Shown piece after piece: positions 17,638 to 25,957 of a DNA stretch of 36,460 nt. The translations under genes and the position numbers were made by a program. Every line of letters begins with the position of its first letter. Position 1 is the first letter of the stretch. The notes beneath the pieces were generated by a model, which was given only the letters and a program-made list of their open reading frames with translations, had not been told where the DNA came from and ran no database searches. The stretch comes from Ignavibacteria bacterium (GTDB taxonomy: Bacteria > Bacteroidota > Ignavibacteria > Ignavibacteriales > SURF-24). Where the stretch lies: contig JAAXKN010000042.1 of NCBI GenBank assembly GCA_025612375.1, forward strand, positions 1 to 36,460, written 5' to 3'.

Positions 17638-18783
17638 ATGACATTTGATCTTACCGAAGATCAGTTAATGATTCAGCAGACGGCAAAAGAGTTTGCAGAA
17701 TCTGAAATTGCTCCGACTGCGGTGGAAAGGGACAAAAAATCCGAGTTTCCCGCTGAAATTGTGAAAAAGCTGGGCGAGCTTGGCTTTATGGGGATGATGG
17801 TCTCTCCGGATTACGGGGGAGCCGGGCTTGATACGATAAGCTACGTTCTGGCCATAAAGGAGATTTCCAAGGTGGATGCCAGCGTGGGCGTAATTATGTC
17901 GGTCAATAATTCCCTGGTATGTTACGGACTTGAAAGATACGGCTCTGATTATATCAAAGACAAGTACCTGAGACCCCTGGCTTCAGGAGAAAAACTTGGG
18001 GCCTTTGCCCTTTCTGAGCCTGAGGCCGGAAGCGACGCCACTCAGCAGAGGACGACGGCCGAGAAAAACGGTGACTGTTACGTCTTAAACGGAACGAAGA
18101 ACTGGATTACAAACGGCCAGAGCGCGGACTATTTCCTCGTTATGGCAGCTACAGATAAATCCAGGGGGCACAAGGGAATTACTACATTCCTTGTGGAAAA
18201 AGGGACTCCGGGATTTGAACACGGGCTGAAGGAAGACAAGCTTGGAATAAAGAGTTCAGACACGTGTTCACTTTCATTTACAAACTGCAGCGTACCGAAA
18301 GAAAATATTGTCTGGGAAGAGGGCAAAGGATTTAACTTTGCCATGGACACGCTTAACGGCGGAAGAATAGGCATAGCCTCGCAGGCACTTGGAATTGCGG
18401 AGGCATCCCTGGAGGCCTCAGTCAACTATTCAAAGCAGAGGAAAGCCTTCGGAAACCCGATAGCCGACCTGCAGGCAATACAGTTTAAGATTGCCGACAT
18501 GGCAACCAAGGTGGATGCCGCAAAGCTCCTGACTCTCCAGGCAGCGGCACTTAAAGACGCACACGTAAAATTTTACAAGGAGGCCGCAATGGCAAAGCTC
18601 TTTGCCTCCAAAACTGCAGTTGAATGCGCCCTGGAAGCAATACAGATCCACGGGGGCTACGGCTATGTAAGGGAATACCTGGTGGAAAGATATTTAAGGG
18701 ACGCAAAGATTACGGAAATTTATGAAGGCACCTCCGAAATACAGAAGATTGTTATTTCAAGAGCGCTGCTGGAGAATAAATAA
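17638..18783 (+). CDS. Acyl-CoA dehydrogenase (short/branched-chain type)
   Basis: This 381-residue FAD enzyme catalyses alpha,beta-dehydrogenation of acyl-CoA in the cytoplasm. Conserved features are FALSEPEAGSDA near 122-133, NGTKNWITNGQ, and the C-terminal QIHGGYGYVREYLVERYLRDA. The catalytic base position, Glu363 in IYEGTSEIQKIVISRALL, is the arrangement found in short-chain and butyryl-CoA dehydrogenases; isovaleryl- and long-chain enzymes place it elsewhere. No ETF genes adjoin it in the window. The start has AAGGAG eight bases upstream. The stop codon is followed directly by a 7-base repeat array, and no hairpin terminator is visible, so read-through into the YidD-like gene is possible. 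Confidence 0.93.
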   Translation: MTFDLTEDQLMIQQTAKEFAESEIAPTAVERDKKSEFPAEIVKKLGELGFMGMMVSPDYGGAGLDTISYVLAIKEISKVDASVGVIMSVNNSLVCYGLERYGSDYIKDKYLRPLASGEKLGAFALSEPEAGSDATQQRTTAEKNGDCYVLNGTKNWITNGQSADYFLVMAATDKSRGHKGITTFLVEKGTPGFEHGLKEDKLGIKSSDTCSLSFTNCSVPKENIVWEEGKGFNFAMDTLNGGRIGIASQALGIAEASLEASVNYSKQRKAFGNPIADLQAIQFKIADMATKVDAAKLLTLQAAALKDAHVKFYKEAAMAKLFASKTAVECALEAIQIHGGYGYVREYLVERYLRDAKITEIYEGTSEIQKIVISRALLENK

Positions 18784-18784
18784 T

Positions 18785-18812
18785 GTTGAATTTTGAATGC
18801 TGAATGTTGAAT
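18785..18812. repeat. Tandem heptad repeat, four units
   Basis: GTTGAAT, TTTGAAT, GCTGAAT and GTTGAAT are contiguous and begin one base after the acyl-CoA dehydrogenase stop codon. The unit is the same as the first units of the array at 5011-5052. Confidence 0.8.
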
Positions 18813-18859
18813 TGAAAGGCATGGTTAATTCATGCCTTCTCTTATTTAATGGGAATAAT

Positions 18860-19312
18860 ATGCGTAGATCTGTAATTATATGCCTGGTGCTTTTTACTTC
18901 AGCTCTGGTTCACGCACAAGAGACTGACTGGCAGAGGTGGGAGAAAAGTGAAGTCCAGTATACTTCTGTACCTGCAAGTGATGTTTCACCCGTAAAGGAG
19001 GAAAGGAGTTTCGGCAGCTTTCTGCTTGGCACGTCGCACAAATTATACAGCTTTTTTATTTCAGATCTGGACGGGGATAACTGTCCTTTTGAACCCACGT
19101 GCTCAAATTTTTTCATCCAGTCCGTTAAGGCCACAAATATTTTCCAGGGCTCCTTAATGTTTATTGACCGCTTCACGCGCGATATGAACATACTGAAAAT
19201 AAACCACTACCCTTTTACGCCGGACAGGCTTCATTTTACGGACCCGGTTATGAATTATACGCTAAGCGCGGATAAGATCAGGTACATCCCCCCGGAAACA
19301 ATTAAAAAGTGA
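18860..19312 (+). CDS. Secreted protein with a YidD-like domain
   Basis: This protein has about 150 residues. I take the ATG at 18860 because it begins a clean signal peptide (MRRSVIICLVLFTSALVHAQ); the open frame continues upstream to 18797 through repeat-derived sequence. Residues about 50-125 resemble YidD, the small membrane-protein insertion efficiency factor: HKLYSFFISDLDGDNCPFEP followed by TCSNFFIQSVK has the CxFxPTCS core (Cys75, Cys81), and HYPFTPDRLHFTDPV looks like a decayed form of the HPxxPGGxDPVP tail. Normal YidD is 70-90 residues, cytoplasmic, and sits with rpmH-rnpA-yidC. Here the domain should be in the periplasm and is followed by two TPR/membrane proteins. The function is unknown; I would not assume the classical YidD role. 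Confidence 0.75.
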   Translation: MRRSVIICLVLFTSALVHAQETDWQRWEKSEVQYTSVPASDVSPVKEERSFGSFLLGTSHKLYSFFISDLDGDNCPFEPTCSNFFIQSVKATNIFQGSLMFIDRFTRDMNILKINHYPFTPDRLHFTDPVMNYTLSADKIRYIPPETIKK

Positions 19313-19401
19313 AGGCAGGGTCTGCTTCCGGTATGCAGGCTTGATATAATAGCCAGCAGGTGTTATTTTCCGTAGATTATCTTTTAACATTCCGGCCTTT
19401 A

Positions 19402-20271
19402 ATGAATAAATACCTTTTGCTCGGACTTATATGCTTTTTCACATCTCTGCCTCTTGCGGCACAGAATGACTCTGCCGGTATTTTTCATTCGCCGGAGAAC
19501 ATACTTAAGTTTGCCGATTACCTCTACTGCCAGAAAGATTACCTGAGGGCAATTTCGGAATATGAAAGCCTGCTTAAATTCCAAAACTCTGACACAATAA
19601 AATTTAAGATTGCACTTGGCTTTTCTAAAATGGGAAAGTCAAAGGAAGCTGAGGATAGATTTAACAGACTTGCCACCGGGAGCACATTTTCAGATGAAGC
19701 CAGGCTTGAACTATATAAATCGAAATTCTTTACTAATGATATTGCTTCTCTGAGGCAAATGTATAACGAAAAATCCCTTCTTCCGGGTAAGTACATTGAA
19801 TCCGTAAAAAGCCTTTACTATACTTCCTTTTTATTTGATAATGCCACGCTTCCCGGTAAAGAAGAATTTATTGAAGCTTTTCCGGTCTTTGCAAGAAGTG
19901 AAATGGGAAATTTCTATCTGAGGAAAAGTAATCCGCCTTATAAAAGTCCTGTTAAAGCCGCCATTTTATCGGCCATATTCCCTGGCCTCGGGAAGGCTTA
20001 TGCCGGGGAATGGGGTGACGGACTTACGTCCTTAATTGTCACAGGTTTCTTAAGTTACGTTTCATATGACAACCTGAAGGCGCACCACAATTTCAGGGGA
20101 TACTTATTCGGAGGCCTTGCGGCACTTTTCTACGCCGGGAATGTTTATGGTTCTATAGCACAGGCGCAGATATATAACGCACAGGTTGATTTCACGTTTA
20201 CAACGGATCTCAAGTTTTTCTTAAACAGTCATAATTATTTTCTGCCTCAATATGAAAAGTTTTGTAAATAG
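19402..20271 (+). CDS. TPR-like protein with C-terminal membrane domain, unknown function (paralogue 1)
   Basis: This protein has about 289 residues. I place the start at the ATG at 19402, which opens a signal peptide (MNKYLLLGLICFFTSLPLAAQ); the frame is open back to 19360. Residues about 35-130 form tetratricopeptide-like helix pairs (ADYLYCQKDYLRAISEYESL, KIALGFSKMGKSKEAEDRFN). From about residue 182 come a Pro/Lys boundary (PPYKSPVKAAILSAIFPGLG) and two or three hydrophobic helices with a PGLGKAYAGEWGDG turn, similar to TM2/DUF5683-type domains. The next gene has the same architecture and overlaps this one by 20 bp. A TATAAT (19345-19350) lies upstream but has no clear -35. No function is known to me; a periplasm-facing scaffold or assembly factor is a guess. 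Confidence 0.72.
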   Translation: MNKYLLLGLICFFTSLPLAAQNDSAGIFHSPENILKFADYLYCQKDYLRAISEYESLLKFQNSDTIKFKIALGFSKMGKSKEAEDRFNRLATGSTFSDEARLELYKSKFFTNDIASLRQMYNEKSLLPGKYIESVKSLYYTSFLFDNATLPGKEEFIEAFPVFARSEMGNFYLRKSNPPYKSPVKAAILSAIFPGLGKAYAGEWGDGLTSLIVTGFLSYVSYDNLKAHHNFRGYLFGGLAALFYAGNVYGSIAQAQIYNAQVDFTFTTDLKFFLNSHNYFLPQYEKFCK

Positions 20272-21103
20272 AGCACTCTTCTTTCTTTTTGTCTGTCTAC
20301 TTACAGGCCCTTCCAGGGGCCTTAAGGCGCAGACGCCGCTTGAAAGCCAGCTGATAAAGGCCAAACTGCTTCTTCAGAAAGAAGAGTACTATGATGCAAT
20401 TACTGAACTTAAGAGGCTCCTGTTTTTTGACAAAGAGAAGAAGTACACTTTCATTGGCAACTACCTGATCGGGGAGTCTTATAAAAAAGGGGCGAAGCTT
20501 GATGAGGCAGTAAAATACCTGAGTCTTGCACAGCTTTATGCACCGGACAGCAGCATACTTTTTGAAGTAAAAACAGAAATAGTCCGCTGCAACATTTTAA
20601 GGTGCACGGAAGAAAGCGCCCTGCTCTTACTAAGGCAGTTGGAAAAGGACACCCGTTTTCCGGGCAAATCAAAACAGATTAATTACTGGAAAGGCTGGGC
20701 GTATATATTTGAAGACGACTGGGAAAAAGCCTCTGAAGAATTCCGGAAATCGGACAGTACAAATGAGCTTTCTGAGTTCTGCCGGGGAGTTGAAAAGGCA
20801 AAATATTCTGTGTCATTTGCAAAAGTAATTTCTTATATTCTACCCGGTTCTGGGCAATTTTATACTGGAAACTACGTCTCAGGCATAATGTCAATGGCCT
20901 GGACAGGATTTTTAGGCTACCTGACTTACAATTCATTTGCAGAAGAGCGGGCGTTTGACGGGCTCGTTGAAGCAGGGCTTTTTTTCCGTTTCCACAGGGG
21001 CAACGTTCAGAACGCCGAAAAATTTGCCATAGAGAGAAATTCACAAATTTCAAAAGATGCGCTAATTTACTTACAGAATAATTATAAAGGGTTAAAACCG
21101 TGA
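20252..21103 (+). CDS. TPR-like protein with C-terminal membrane domain, unknown function (paralogue 2)
   Basis: This 283-residue protein is built like its upstream neighbour: a signal peptide to about residue 26 (ending LKAQ), TPR-like helices (KLLLQKEEYYDAITELKRLL, NYLIGESYKKGAKLDEAVKY, YWKGWAYIFEDDWEKASEEF), and then a membrane segment with the matching turn ISYILPGSGQFYTGNYVSGI followed by AWTGFLGYLTYNSFAEE. The shared order and the PG(L/S)G(K/Q)xY motif point to duplication followed by strong divergence. Its ATG lies inside the end of the preceding gene, which implies translational coupling, and its TGA overlaps the GTG start of the ACT-domain gene. Molecular function is unknown. Confidence 0.72.
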   Translation: MKSFVNRALFFLFVCLLTGPSRGLKAQTPLESQLIKAKLLLQKEEYYDAITELKRLLFFDKEKKYTFIGNYLIGESYKKGAKLDEAVKYLSLAQLYAPDSSILFEVKTEIVRCNILRCTEESALLLLRQLEKDTRFPGKSKQINYWKGWAYIFEDDWEKASEEFRKSDSTNELSEFCRGVEKAKYSVSFAKVISYILPGSGQFYTGNYVSGIMSMAWTGFLGYLTYNSFAEERAFDGLVEAGLFFRFHRGNVQNAEKFAIERNSQISKDALIYLQNNYKGLKP

Positions 21104-21522
21104 GATTATCAGAAGATGAAATAAGACAGATCACACTCAGTGCAATTGAGGAGCTTGGCGAGAAGGCCTCTCCCGAACTGGTGAAGAAAGTTGTACAACG
21201 GTCAGTTTCGAAAATTGAAGCAAGCGGCAAGGCCGGGAGTGAGGTTACAAGCGGAAGGGTAATTTTAACTGCATACGGATTAAATCACCCCGGAATCGTA
21301 AGCTCAATTACAAAGGCACTCAGTGAAAGCAACTGCGACATTCAGGATATCAGCCAGAAAATCATGCAGGAATTCTTTTCCATGATCATGCTTATAGACA
21401 TTACAAACAGCCCTAAGGACCTCAAAGAGATACAGGATGAAATGTCGGCAATTGCAAACGATCTGAAGGTTAAGATATTCATGCAGCATGAAGAGCTCTT
21501 CAGATTCATGCACAGAATTTAA
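21100..21522 (+). CDS. ACT-domain protein (UPF0237-like) with N-terminal extension
   Basis: The protein has 140 residues. It starts with GTG inside the preceding stop (GTGA overlap). Residues about 50-140 form an ACT domain: VILTAYGLNHPGIVSSITKA is the ligand-binding turn and SNCDIQDISQKIMQEFFSMI follows. This matches the UPF0237 family, whose genes are usually found directly before UPF0210 genes, as here. UPF0237 proteins are normally about 90 residues; the first 45 residues (LSEDEIRQITLSAIEELGEK and the following helix) are an added, mostly helical part. ACT domains commonly sense amino acids, so a regulatory role for the UPF0210 partner is plausible but inferred. Confidence 0.87.
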   Translation: MRLSEDEIRQITLSAIEELGEKASPELVKKVVQRSVSKIEASGKAGSEVTSGRVILTAYGLNHPGIVSSITKALSESNCDIQDISQKIMQEFFSMIMLIDITNSPKDLKEIQDEMSAIANDLKVKIFMQHEELFRFMHRI

Positions 21523-21548
21523 TATAAAGATTTTAGGAGAATACTATT

Positions 21549-22910
21549 TTGCCATACGAATTTGATGAAGTATTAGAAACCATAAAGATGACGGAAATCG
21601 AACACTTCGATATCCGTACAGTTACTTTGGGTATAAGTTTAAGGGACTGTGCCGACAGAAATCTTGAAGTTGTAAAGCAGAAGATATACGAAAAAATCAC
21701 CAGGTACGGCCAGAACCACGTAAAATTTGCAAAAGAGATTGAAAGCCGCTACGGCATTTCAATTGCAAATAAAAGAATTTCCATTACTCCCCTTTCAATT
21801 GTAGGCGATGCCTTCAAGGCCGATGAATTTGTTGAGATTGCAAAAGTCCTCGACAAAGCCGCCATGGAAGTGGGCGTTGATTACCTGGCCGGGTACTCGG
21901 CACTGGTGCAGAAAGGCTTTACAAACGGCGACCTTGAACTGGTAAAATCAATTCCCTACGCCTTATCCGAAACAGGAAGGGTTTGTTCAAGCGTTAACGT
22001 TGCTTCCACAAAGGCAGGCATAAACATGGATGCCGTAAATATGATGTCGGAAGTAATTAAGAAAACGGCAGAACTGACAAAAGACCGCGATTCAATCGGA
22101 TGCGCAAAACTTGTCGTCTTCTGCAACGTGCCGGAAGACAACCCGTTTGTAGCAGGAGCCTTCCACGGTGTAACGGAGCCGGAAGTTGTTTTGAATGTCG
22201 GCATCAGCGGCCCGGGCGTTGTACTTGATGCTATCCGTTCGGCCGGACGTGTTGACCTTCAGCAGCTTGCAGAAGTAATAAAGCGCACAATATTTAAGAT
22301 TACGCGCGCGGGTGAGCTTATGGGGCGCAAGGTTGCCGAGAAGCACGGCATCCCGTTTGGAATTGTGGACATCTCGCTTGCCCCGACTCCTGCCGAAGGG
22401 GACTCGATTGCAGACATTCTTCAGGCAATGGGCGTTGAATATGTTGGCGCTCCTGGAACGACAGCGGCACTTGCGATGTTAAATGACAGTGTAAAGAAGG
22501 CAGGACTTATGGCCAGCTCTTCGGTGGGCGGAATGAGCGGCGCTTTCATACCTGTAAGTGAAGATGCCGGAATGATTTACGCAGCTAAGATGGGTTATCT
22601 TTCGCTTGAAAAGCTGGAGGCAATGACGGCTGTATGTTCAGTCGGTCTGGATATGATTGCAGTTCCGGGCGACACACCGGCTACAACAATTGCCGGCATC
22701 ATTTCGGATGAAAGTGCAATAGGCATGATCAACGACAAGACCACGGCTGTAAGAATTATTCCTGCATACGGAAAGAAAGTAGGTGAATTTGTCGATTACG
22801 GAGGCCTGCTTGGCCAGGCGCCTATTATGCCAGTCCGCAATCTCAGGTGCGACAATCTTGTTTTAAGAGGCGGAAGAATCCCTGCACCGATGAGAAGTCT
22901 GACAAATTGA
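21549..22910 (+). CDS. UPF0210 (DUF711) family protein
   Basis: This 453-residue protein belongs to a conserved family with no firmly known activity. Structures of relatives resemble the pyruvate formate-lyase/glycyl-radical barrel, although the radical chemistry has not been shown. It starts with TTG at 21549, supported by TTTTAGGAGA upstream and by the family start [20 protein letters not shown]. Conserved stretches include [49 protein letters not shown] and [20 protein letters not shown]. It is 26 bp after the ACT-domain gene, the usual partner. Length agrees with the family norm of about 450. No terminator is evident after it. Confidence 0.93.
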   Translation: MPYEFDEVLETIKMTEIEHFDIRTVTLGISLRDCADRNLEVVKQKIYEKITRYGQNHVKFAKEIESRYGISIANKRISITPLSIVGDAFKADEFVEIAKVLDKAAMEVGVDYLAGYSALVQKGFTNGDLELVKSIPYALSETGRVCSSVNVASTKAGINMDAVNMMSEVIKKTAELTKDRDSIGCAKLVVFCNVPEDNPFVAGAFHGVTEPEVVLNVGISGPGVVLDAIRSAGRVDLQQLAEVIKRTIFKITRAGELMGRKVAEKHGIPFGIVDISLAPTPAEGDSIADILQAMGVEYVGAPGTTAALAMLNDSVKKAGLMASSSVGGMSGAFIPVSEDAGMIYAAKMGYLSLEKLEAMTAVCSVGLDMIAVPGDTPATTIAGIISDESAIGMINDKTTAVRIIPAYGKKVGEFVDYGGLLGQAPIMPVRNLRCDNLVLRGGRIPAPMRSLTN

Positions 22911-23048
22911 TATTGTCCCGGATTTATTATATTCATAAATAATAGAATATCAGTTAAGAAACGTTGTTTTAAGGCAAGGCAGGTGTGTTTTTCGCCCAAG
23001 TCCTTTTTTGTGCTCAATTTGGAATCTTAATTAATTACGGAGGAGTGA

Positions 23049-23654
23049 ATGAAAAGAGGTGTACTGGTAGGGTGCTCAATTGCCGGTGTCATTCTTGTAA
23101 TAATAATCGGTCTTGTAATGTGGGGTGTCGGCGTATATAACAGCCTGGTATCCTTAAATGAATCAGTCAACCAGAGCTGGAGCCAGGTTGAGAATCAGTA
23201 CCAGAGAAGAGCCGATCTGATCCCGAACCTTGTTAATACGGTAAAAGGCTACGCAAACTTCGAAAAAGAGGTATTAACAAGGGTAACTGAGGCCCGTGCA
23301 AGTGTAAACCAGATAAAACTGACGCCTGAGATGCTCAGCGACCCGCAGGCTTTTCAGCGTTTCCAGTCTGCACAGGGAAATTTAAGCAATGCTCTTTCAA
23401 GGCTTTTGGTAACAGTGGAAAATTATCCTAACCTGAAGGCGAACGAGAACTTTCTGCAGCTTCAGGCGCAGCTTGAAGGAACAGAAAACCGCATTGCAGT
23501 TGAAAGGATGAAATTCAACCAGGTAGTACAGGAATATAATACCAGGATAAAAAGATTTCCGGCCTTCATATTTGCAAATATGTCAGGCTTCAGGGAGAAA
23601 CAGTATTTCAAATCTGCTCCGGGAGCAGAAACTGCCCCAAAGGTGGAATTCTAG
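23049..23654 (+). CDS. LemA family protein
   Basis: This 201-residue protein has one N-terminal membrane helix (about 6-28) and a coiled-coil-rich remainder that should face outside the cytoplasm. The family signature is clear: YNSLVSLNESVNQSWSQVEN, then YQRRADLIPNLVNTVKGYAN, LLVTVENYPNLKANENF and MKFNQVVQEYNTRIKRFPAF. LemA proteins are widespread, with no agreed biochemical function. In many bacteria lemA stands beside a gene for a TPM-domain protein, exactly as here (6 bp apart), so the two are taken to work together at the membrane. The ribosome-binding site GGAGGAG is strong. Confidence 0.95.
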   Translation: MKRGVLVGCSIAGVILVIIIGLVMWGVGVYNSLVSLNESVNQSWSQVENQYQRRADLIPNLVNTVKGYANFEKEVLTRVTEARASVNQIKLTPEMLSDPQAFQRFQSAQGNLSNALSRLLVTVENYPNLKANENFLQLQAQLEGTENRIAVERMKFNQVVQEYNTRIKRFPAFIFANMSGFREKQYFKSAPGAETAPKVEF

Positions 23655-23660
23655 GATAAC

Positions 23661-24404
23661 ATGAAAAAAGTTTCTTTTTTATTCCTTTTAGTCTTCCTAC
23701 TGACAATTCAGAATTTGTTTGCCCAGCAGCCTGAGATTCCAAGTCTCAAGAGCTGGGCAACGGATTTTACAGGTACTCTTTCAGACGAGGAGCTTGGCTA
23801 CCTGAACAGGGATCTTAAGACCTTCAGCGACTCCACATCGAACCAGATTGTTTTCCTCATGATATCATCTCTTGATGGGTATCCCCTTGAATCGTACTCT
23901 TATGACGTTGCCTCAAAGAACAAGATCGGGACCAAAGAAAACATGAACGGAATCCTTTTTCTTGTTGTAAAAGAGGACCGTAAGTTCAGGATTGAGGTTG
24001 GCTACGGGCTTGAGGGTGCACTTCCCGATGCCCTGTCGAATTCAATCTTAAGAAATGAGGTAAAGCCTTATTTTCAAAAGGGTGAGTATTTTGAAGGCGT
24101 GCGTGCCGGTCTTGATGCCATTAAGGCCGCCACGGCAGGTGAATACAAGGCCAAGGATAAAAAACACAGGGGCACAAACTTCAAAGGCGTAGGCACTTTC
24201 ATAATTATCCTGCTTTTCATACTTTTCAACTTTATTTTCAGGGGAAGAAGAAGACGCGGCGGCTTTACATTCTGGGGCGGCGGCTTTGGAGGCGGAGGCG
24301 GCTTCGGGGGCTTCGGCGGCGGTTCCGGCGGAGGAGGCGGTTTCGGCGGCTTTTCAGGCGGCGGAGGCTCTTTTGGAGGAGGCGGCTCAAGCGGGAGCTG
24401 GTAG
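23661..24404 (+). CDS. TPM-domain membrane protein with glycine-rich tail (YgcG-like)
   Basis: This protein has 247 residues. It begins with a signal peptide ending QNLFAQ (about 1-22). A TPM domain spans about 32-160, with DFTGTLSDEELGYLNRDLKT, NMNGILFLVVKEDRKFRIEV and GYGLEGALPDALSNSIL. One membrane helix follows at about 176-193, and the last 50 residues are almost only Gly, Ser, Phe and Trp (from GGGFGGGGGFGGFGGG to SSGSW). TPM domains are known as phosphatase-like or chaperone-like modules in plants and are common next to LemA in bacteria. The Gly-rich end is typical of the family but of unknown use. It is translated directly after lemA. Confidence 0.93.
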   Translation: MKKVSFLFLLVFLLTIQNLFAQQPEIPSLKSWATDFTGTLSDEELGYLNRDLKTFSDSTSNQIVFLMISSLDGYPLESYSYDVASKNKIGTKENMNGILFLVVKEDRKFRIEVGYGLEGALPDALSNSILRNEVKPYFQKGEYFEGVRAGLDAIKAATAGEYKAKDKKHRGTNFKGVGTFIIILLFILFNFIFRGRRRRGGFTFWGGGFGGGGGFGGFGGGSGGGGGFGGFSGGGGSFGGGGSSGSW

Positions 24405-24595
24405 GATTTTCTATTTCAGATTTTTTTGTCTTGATTATAATCCTCCTATTTATTAAAATTGCCTACCGGAGAGATAAAAATTATTGTAAAAATTATTTCT
24501 TTTTATTACTTTATTTCTGCCGGTACAATTCTTCTCAAAAACGTATCCTAATTATGCTTAATAAATGTACAACTTAATTATAGGAGTTTAAGACC

Positions 24596-24928
24596 ATGGC
24601 TATTATGATAACCGAAGAATGCATCAACTGCGGTGCATGCGAACCTGAATGCCCTAACAATGCCATCTATGAAGGCGGCAGCGAGTGGGTATTAGGCGGA
24701 AAGTCTTTTGGTGAAGGCGATGCTGCTCCCTCAGGCGCAAGCGGATTCTTCAAGAATGATTTCTTTTATATCGTTCCTGACAAATGCACAGAATGTGTAG
24801 GCTTCCACGATGAGCCTCAGTGTGCTGCTGTATGCCCGGTTGACTGCTGTGTCCCCGATCCGAATCATGTGGAAGACAAAGACGCCTTAATGGCTAAAAA
24901 GGAAGAACTGGATACTGTAGGCAGATAA
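24596..24928 (+). CDS. 2[4Fe-4S] ferredoxin (Alvin-like)
   Basis: This small cytoplasmic electron carrier of 110 residues carries two cubane clusters. The first motif is CINCGACEPECP (Cys9, 12, 15, 19). The second is CTECVGFHDEPQCAAVCP (Cys64, 67, 76, 80), with the eight-residue spacing between its second and third Cys that marks Allochromatium-type ferredoxins. Cys84-Cys85 follow. A Gly/Ser-rich insertion of about 35 residues (25-60) separates the motifs and is longer than in typical family members. The start has AGGAG 9 bases upstream. A terminator closes it at 24961-25006, so it is a single-gene unit. The partner enzyme is not visible here. Confidence 0.93.
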   Translation: MAIMITEECINCGACEPECPNNAIYEGGSEWVLGGKSFGEGDAAPSGASGFFKNDFFYIVPDKCTECVGFHDEPQCAAVCPVDCCVPDPNHVEDKDALMAKKEELDTVGR

Positions 24929-24960
24929 GCCTCCCGGTGCCGGACTTTTGATTTTTGTTG

Positions 24961-25006
24961 AAACCGTAAGGGCCTGTTTTCAGGCAGGCCGTTGCGGTTT
25001 TTTGTT
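24961..25006 (+). terminator. Terminator of the ferredoxin gene
   Basis: AAACCG (24961-24966) pairs with CGGTTT (24995-25000), and GGCCTG pairs with CAGGC/GGCC inside, giving an imperfect hairpin followed by TTTTTTGTTTTT. It starts about 30 bases past the stop codon. Confidence 0.75.
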
Positions 25007-25111
25007 TTTAAAGGGCTTTTCTACGCCTGTTCTTTCATGGAAGATTAGAATTTCGGCGGAATTTAGGTTATATTATATGAATCCTTATAACAGACGAGGC
25101 ATCTTATTATT

Positions 25112-25957
25112 ATGAAAGTCGGGAAATATAAGCTGGAGATTCTTGAAGCCGGAAGCTTTGCCCTGGATGGAGGGGCTATGTTCGGCATTATACCGAGGCC
25201 TTTATGGGAAAAGCAGAATCCGGCCGATGAGAAAAACCGCATTAAATTAAGCACAAGGTGCCTTCTATTGACTTCAGAGGATAGGAAGGTGCTTGTCGAT
25301 ACGGGAATGGGCGACAAGTGGGATGAAAAATCGTACAATATTTATGATATTCATATGCCCGGGAGCCTGACTGATCTTTTAGGGCAAAGAGGGATCAAGT
25401 CTGAAGATATTACGGACGTGATACTGACGCACCTGCATTTTGACCATACCGGGGGCTCAACAAGATATGTTGACGGTAAGCTTGTTCCCTCGTTTCCGAA
25501 TGCCACTTATTACGTTCAGAAGAAGAACCTCGACTGGGCCTTAAGCCCATCAGACAGGGATAAAGGGAGCTACATTAAGGATAACTTTGTGCCGCTTTTA
25601 GAACACGGGGTGCTGAAATTTTTTGACGGCAATCAGGCCTTTGACGAAAATATTGAGCTCATTGAGATGAACGGGCATACTTTCGGGCAGCAGCTTGTTA
25701 AAATTTCCGACGGGGAGAATACTTTTGTTTACTGCGGCGACTTAATACCGTTGGCTTCGCATACTCATTTACCTTATATTATGGGCTATGATCTTCAGCC
25801 GCTTGTTACGCTGGAAGAAAAGAAAAATCTTCTTACACGCGCCTCTGAGGAAAACTGGAAACTGATTTTTGAGCACGACCCTTATTCAGCCTGTGCTACT
25901 GTTACACTAACGGATAAGGGCTTCAAAATAAAAGAAAGGTATGACACTCTTTTATGA
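25112..25957 (+). CDS. Metallo-beta-lactamase-fold hydrolase
   Basis: This 281-residue cytoplasmic metallohydrolase has the metal-binding motif LTHLHFDHTGG (His107, His109, Asp111, His112). A further His in MNGHTFGQQLV, an Asp in YCGDLIPLASH and a late His in IFEHDP complete a two-metal site. The shape resembles lactonase-like and other MBL-fold enzymes; the substrate cannot be named. Its stop overlaps the start of the Rieske gene (ATGA), which in turn touches queG, so all three are probably translated together. That context suggests a shared task, but I know of no established pathway that links them. Confidence 0.9.
   Translation: MKVGKYKLEILEAGSFALDGGAMFGIIPRPLWEKQNPADEKNRIKLSTRCLLLTSEDRKVLVDTGMGDKWDEKSYNIYDIHMPGSLTDLLGQRGIKSEDITDVILTHLHFDHTGGSTRYVDGKLVPSFPNATYYVQKKNLDWALSPSDRDKGSYIKDNFVPLLEHGVLKFFDGNQAFDENIELIEMNGHTFGQQLVKISDGENTFVYCGDLIPLASHTHLPYIMGYDLQPLVTLEEKKNLLTRASEENWKLIFEHDPYSACATVTLTDKGFKIKERYDTLL

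Noticed and set aside
18797-18859. Upstream extension of the YidD-like gene to the ATG at 18797
   Set aside because: These codons derive partly from the heptad repeat array and would put about 21 residues in front of a typical signal peptide; the ATG at 18860 is more sensible.
20679-21230. Minus-strand open frame of 183 codons
   Set aside because: It crosses the end of the second TPR gene and the start of the ACT-domain gene, both of which have strong coding evidence; the antisense product looks like noise.
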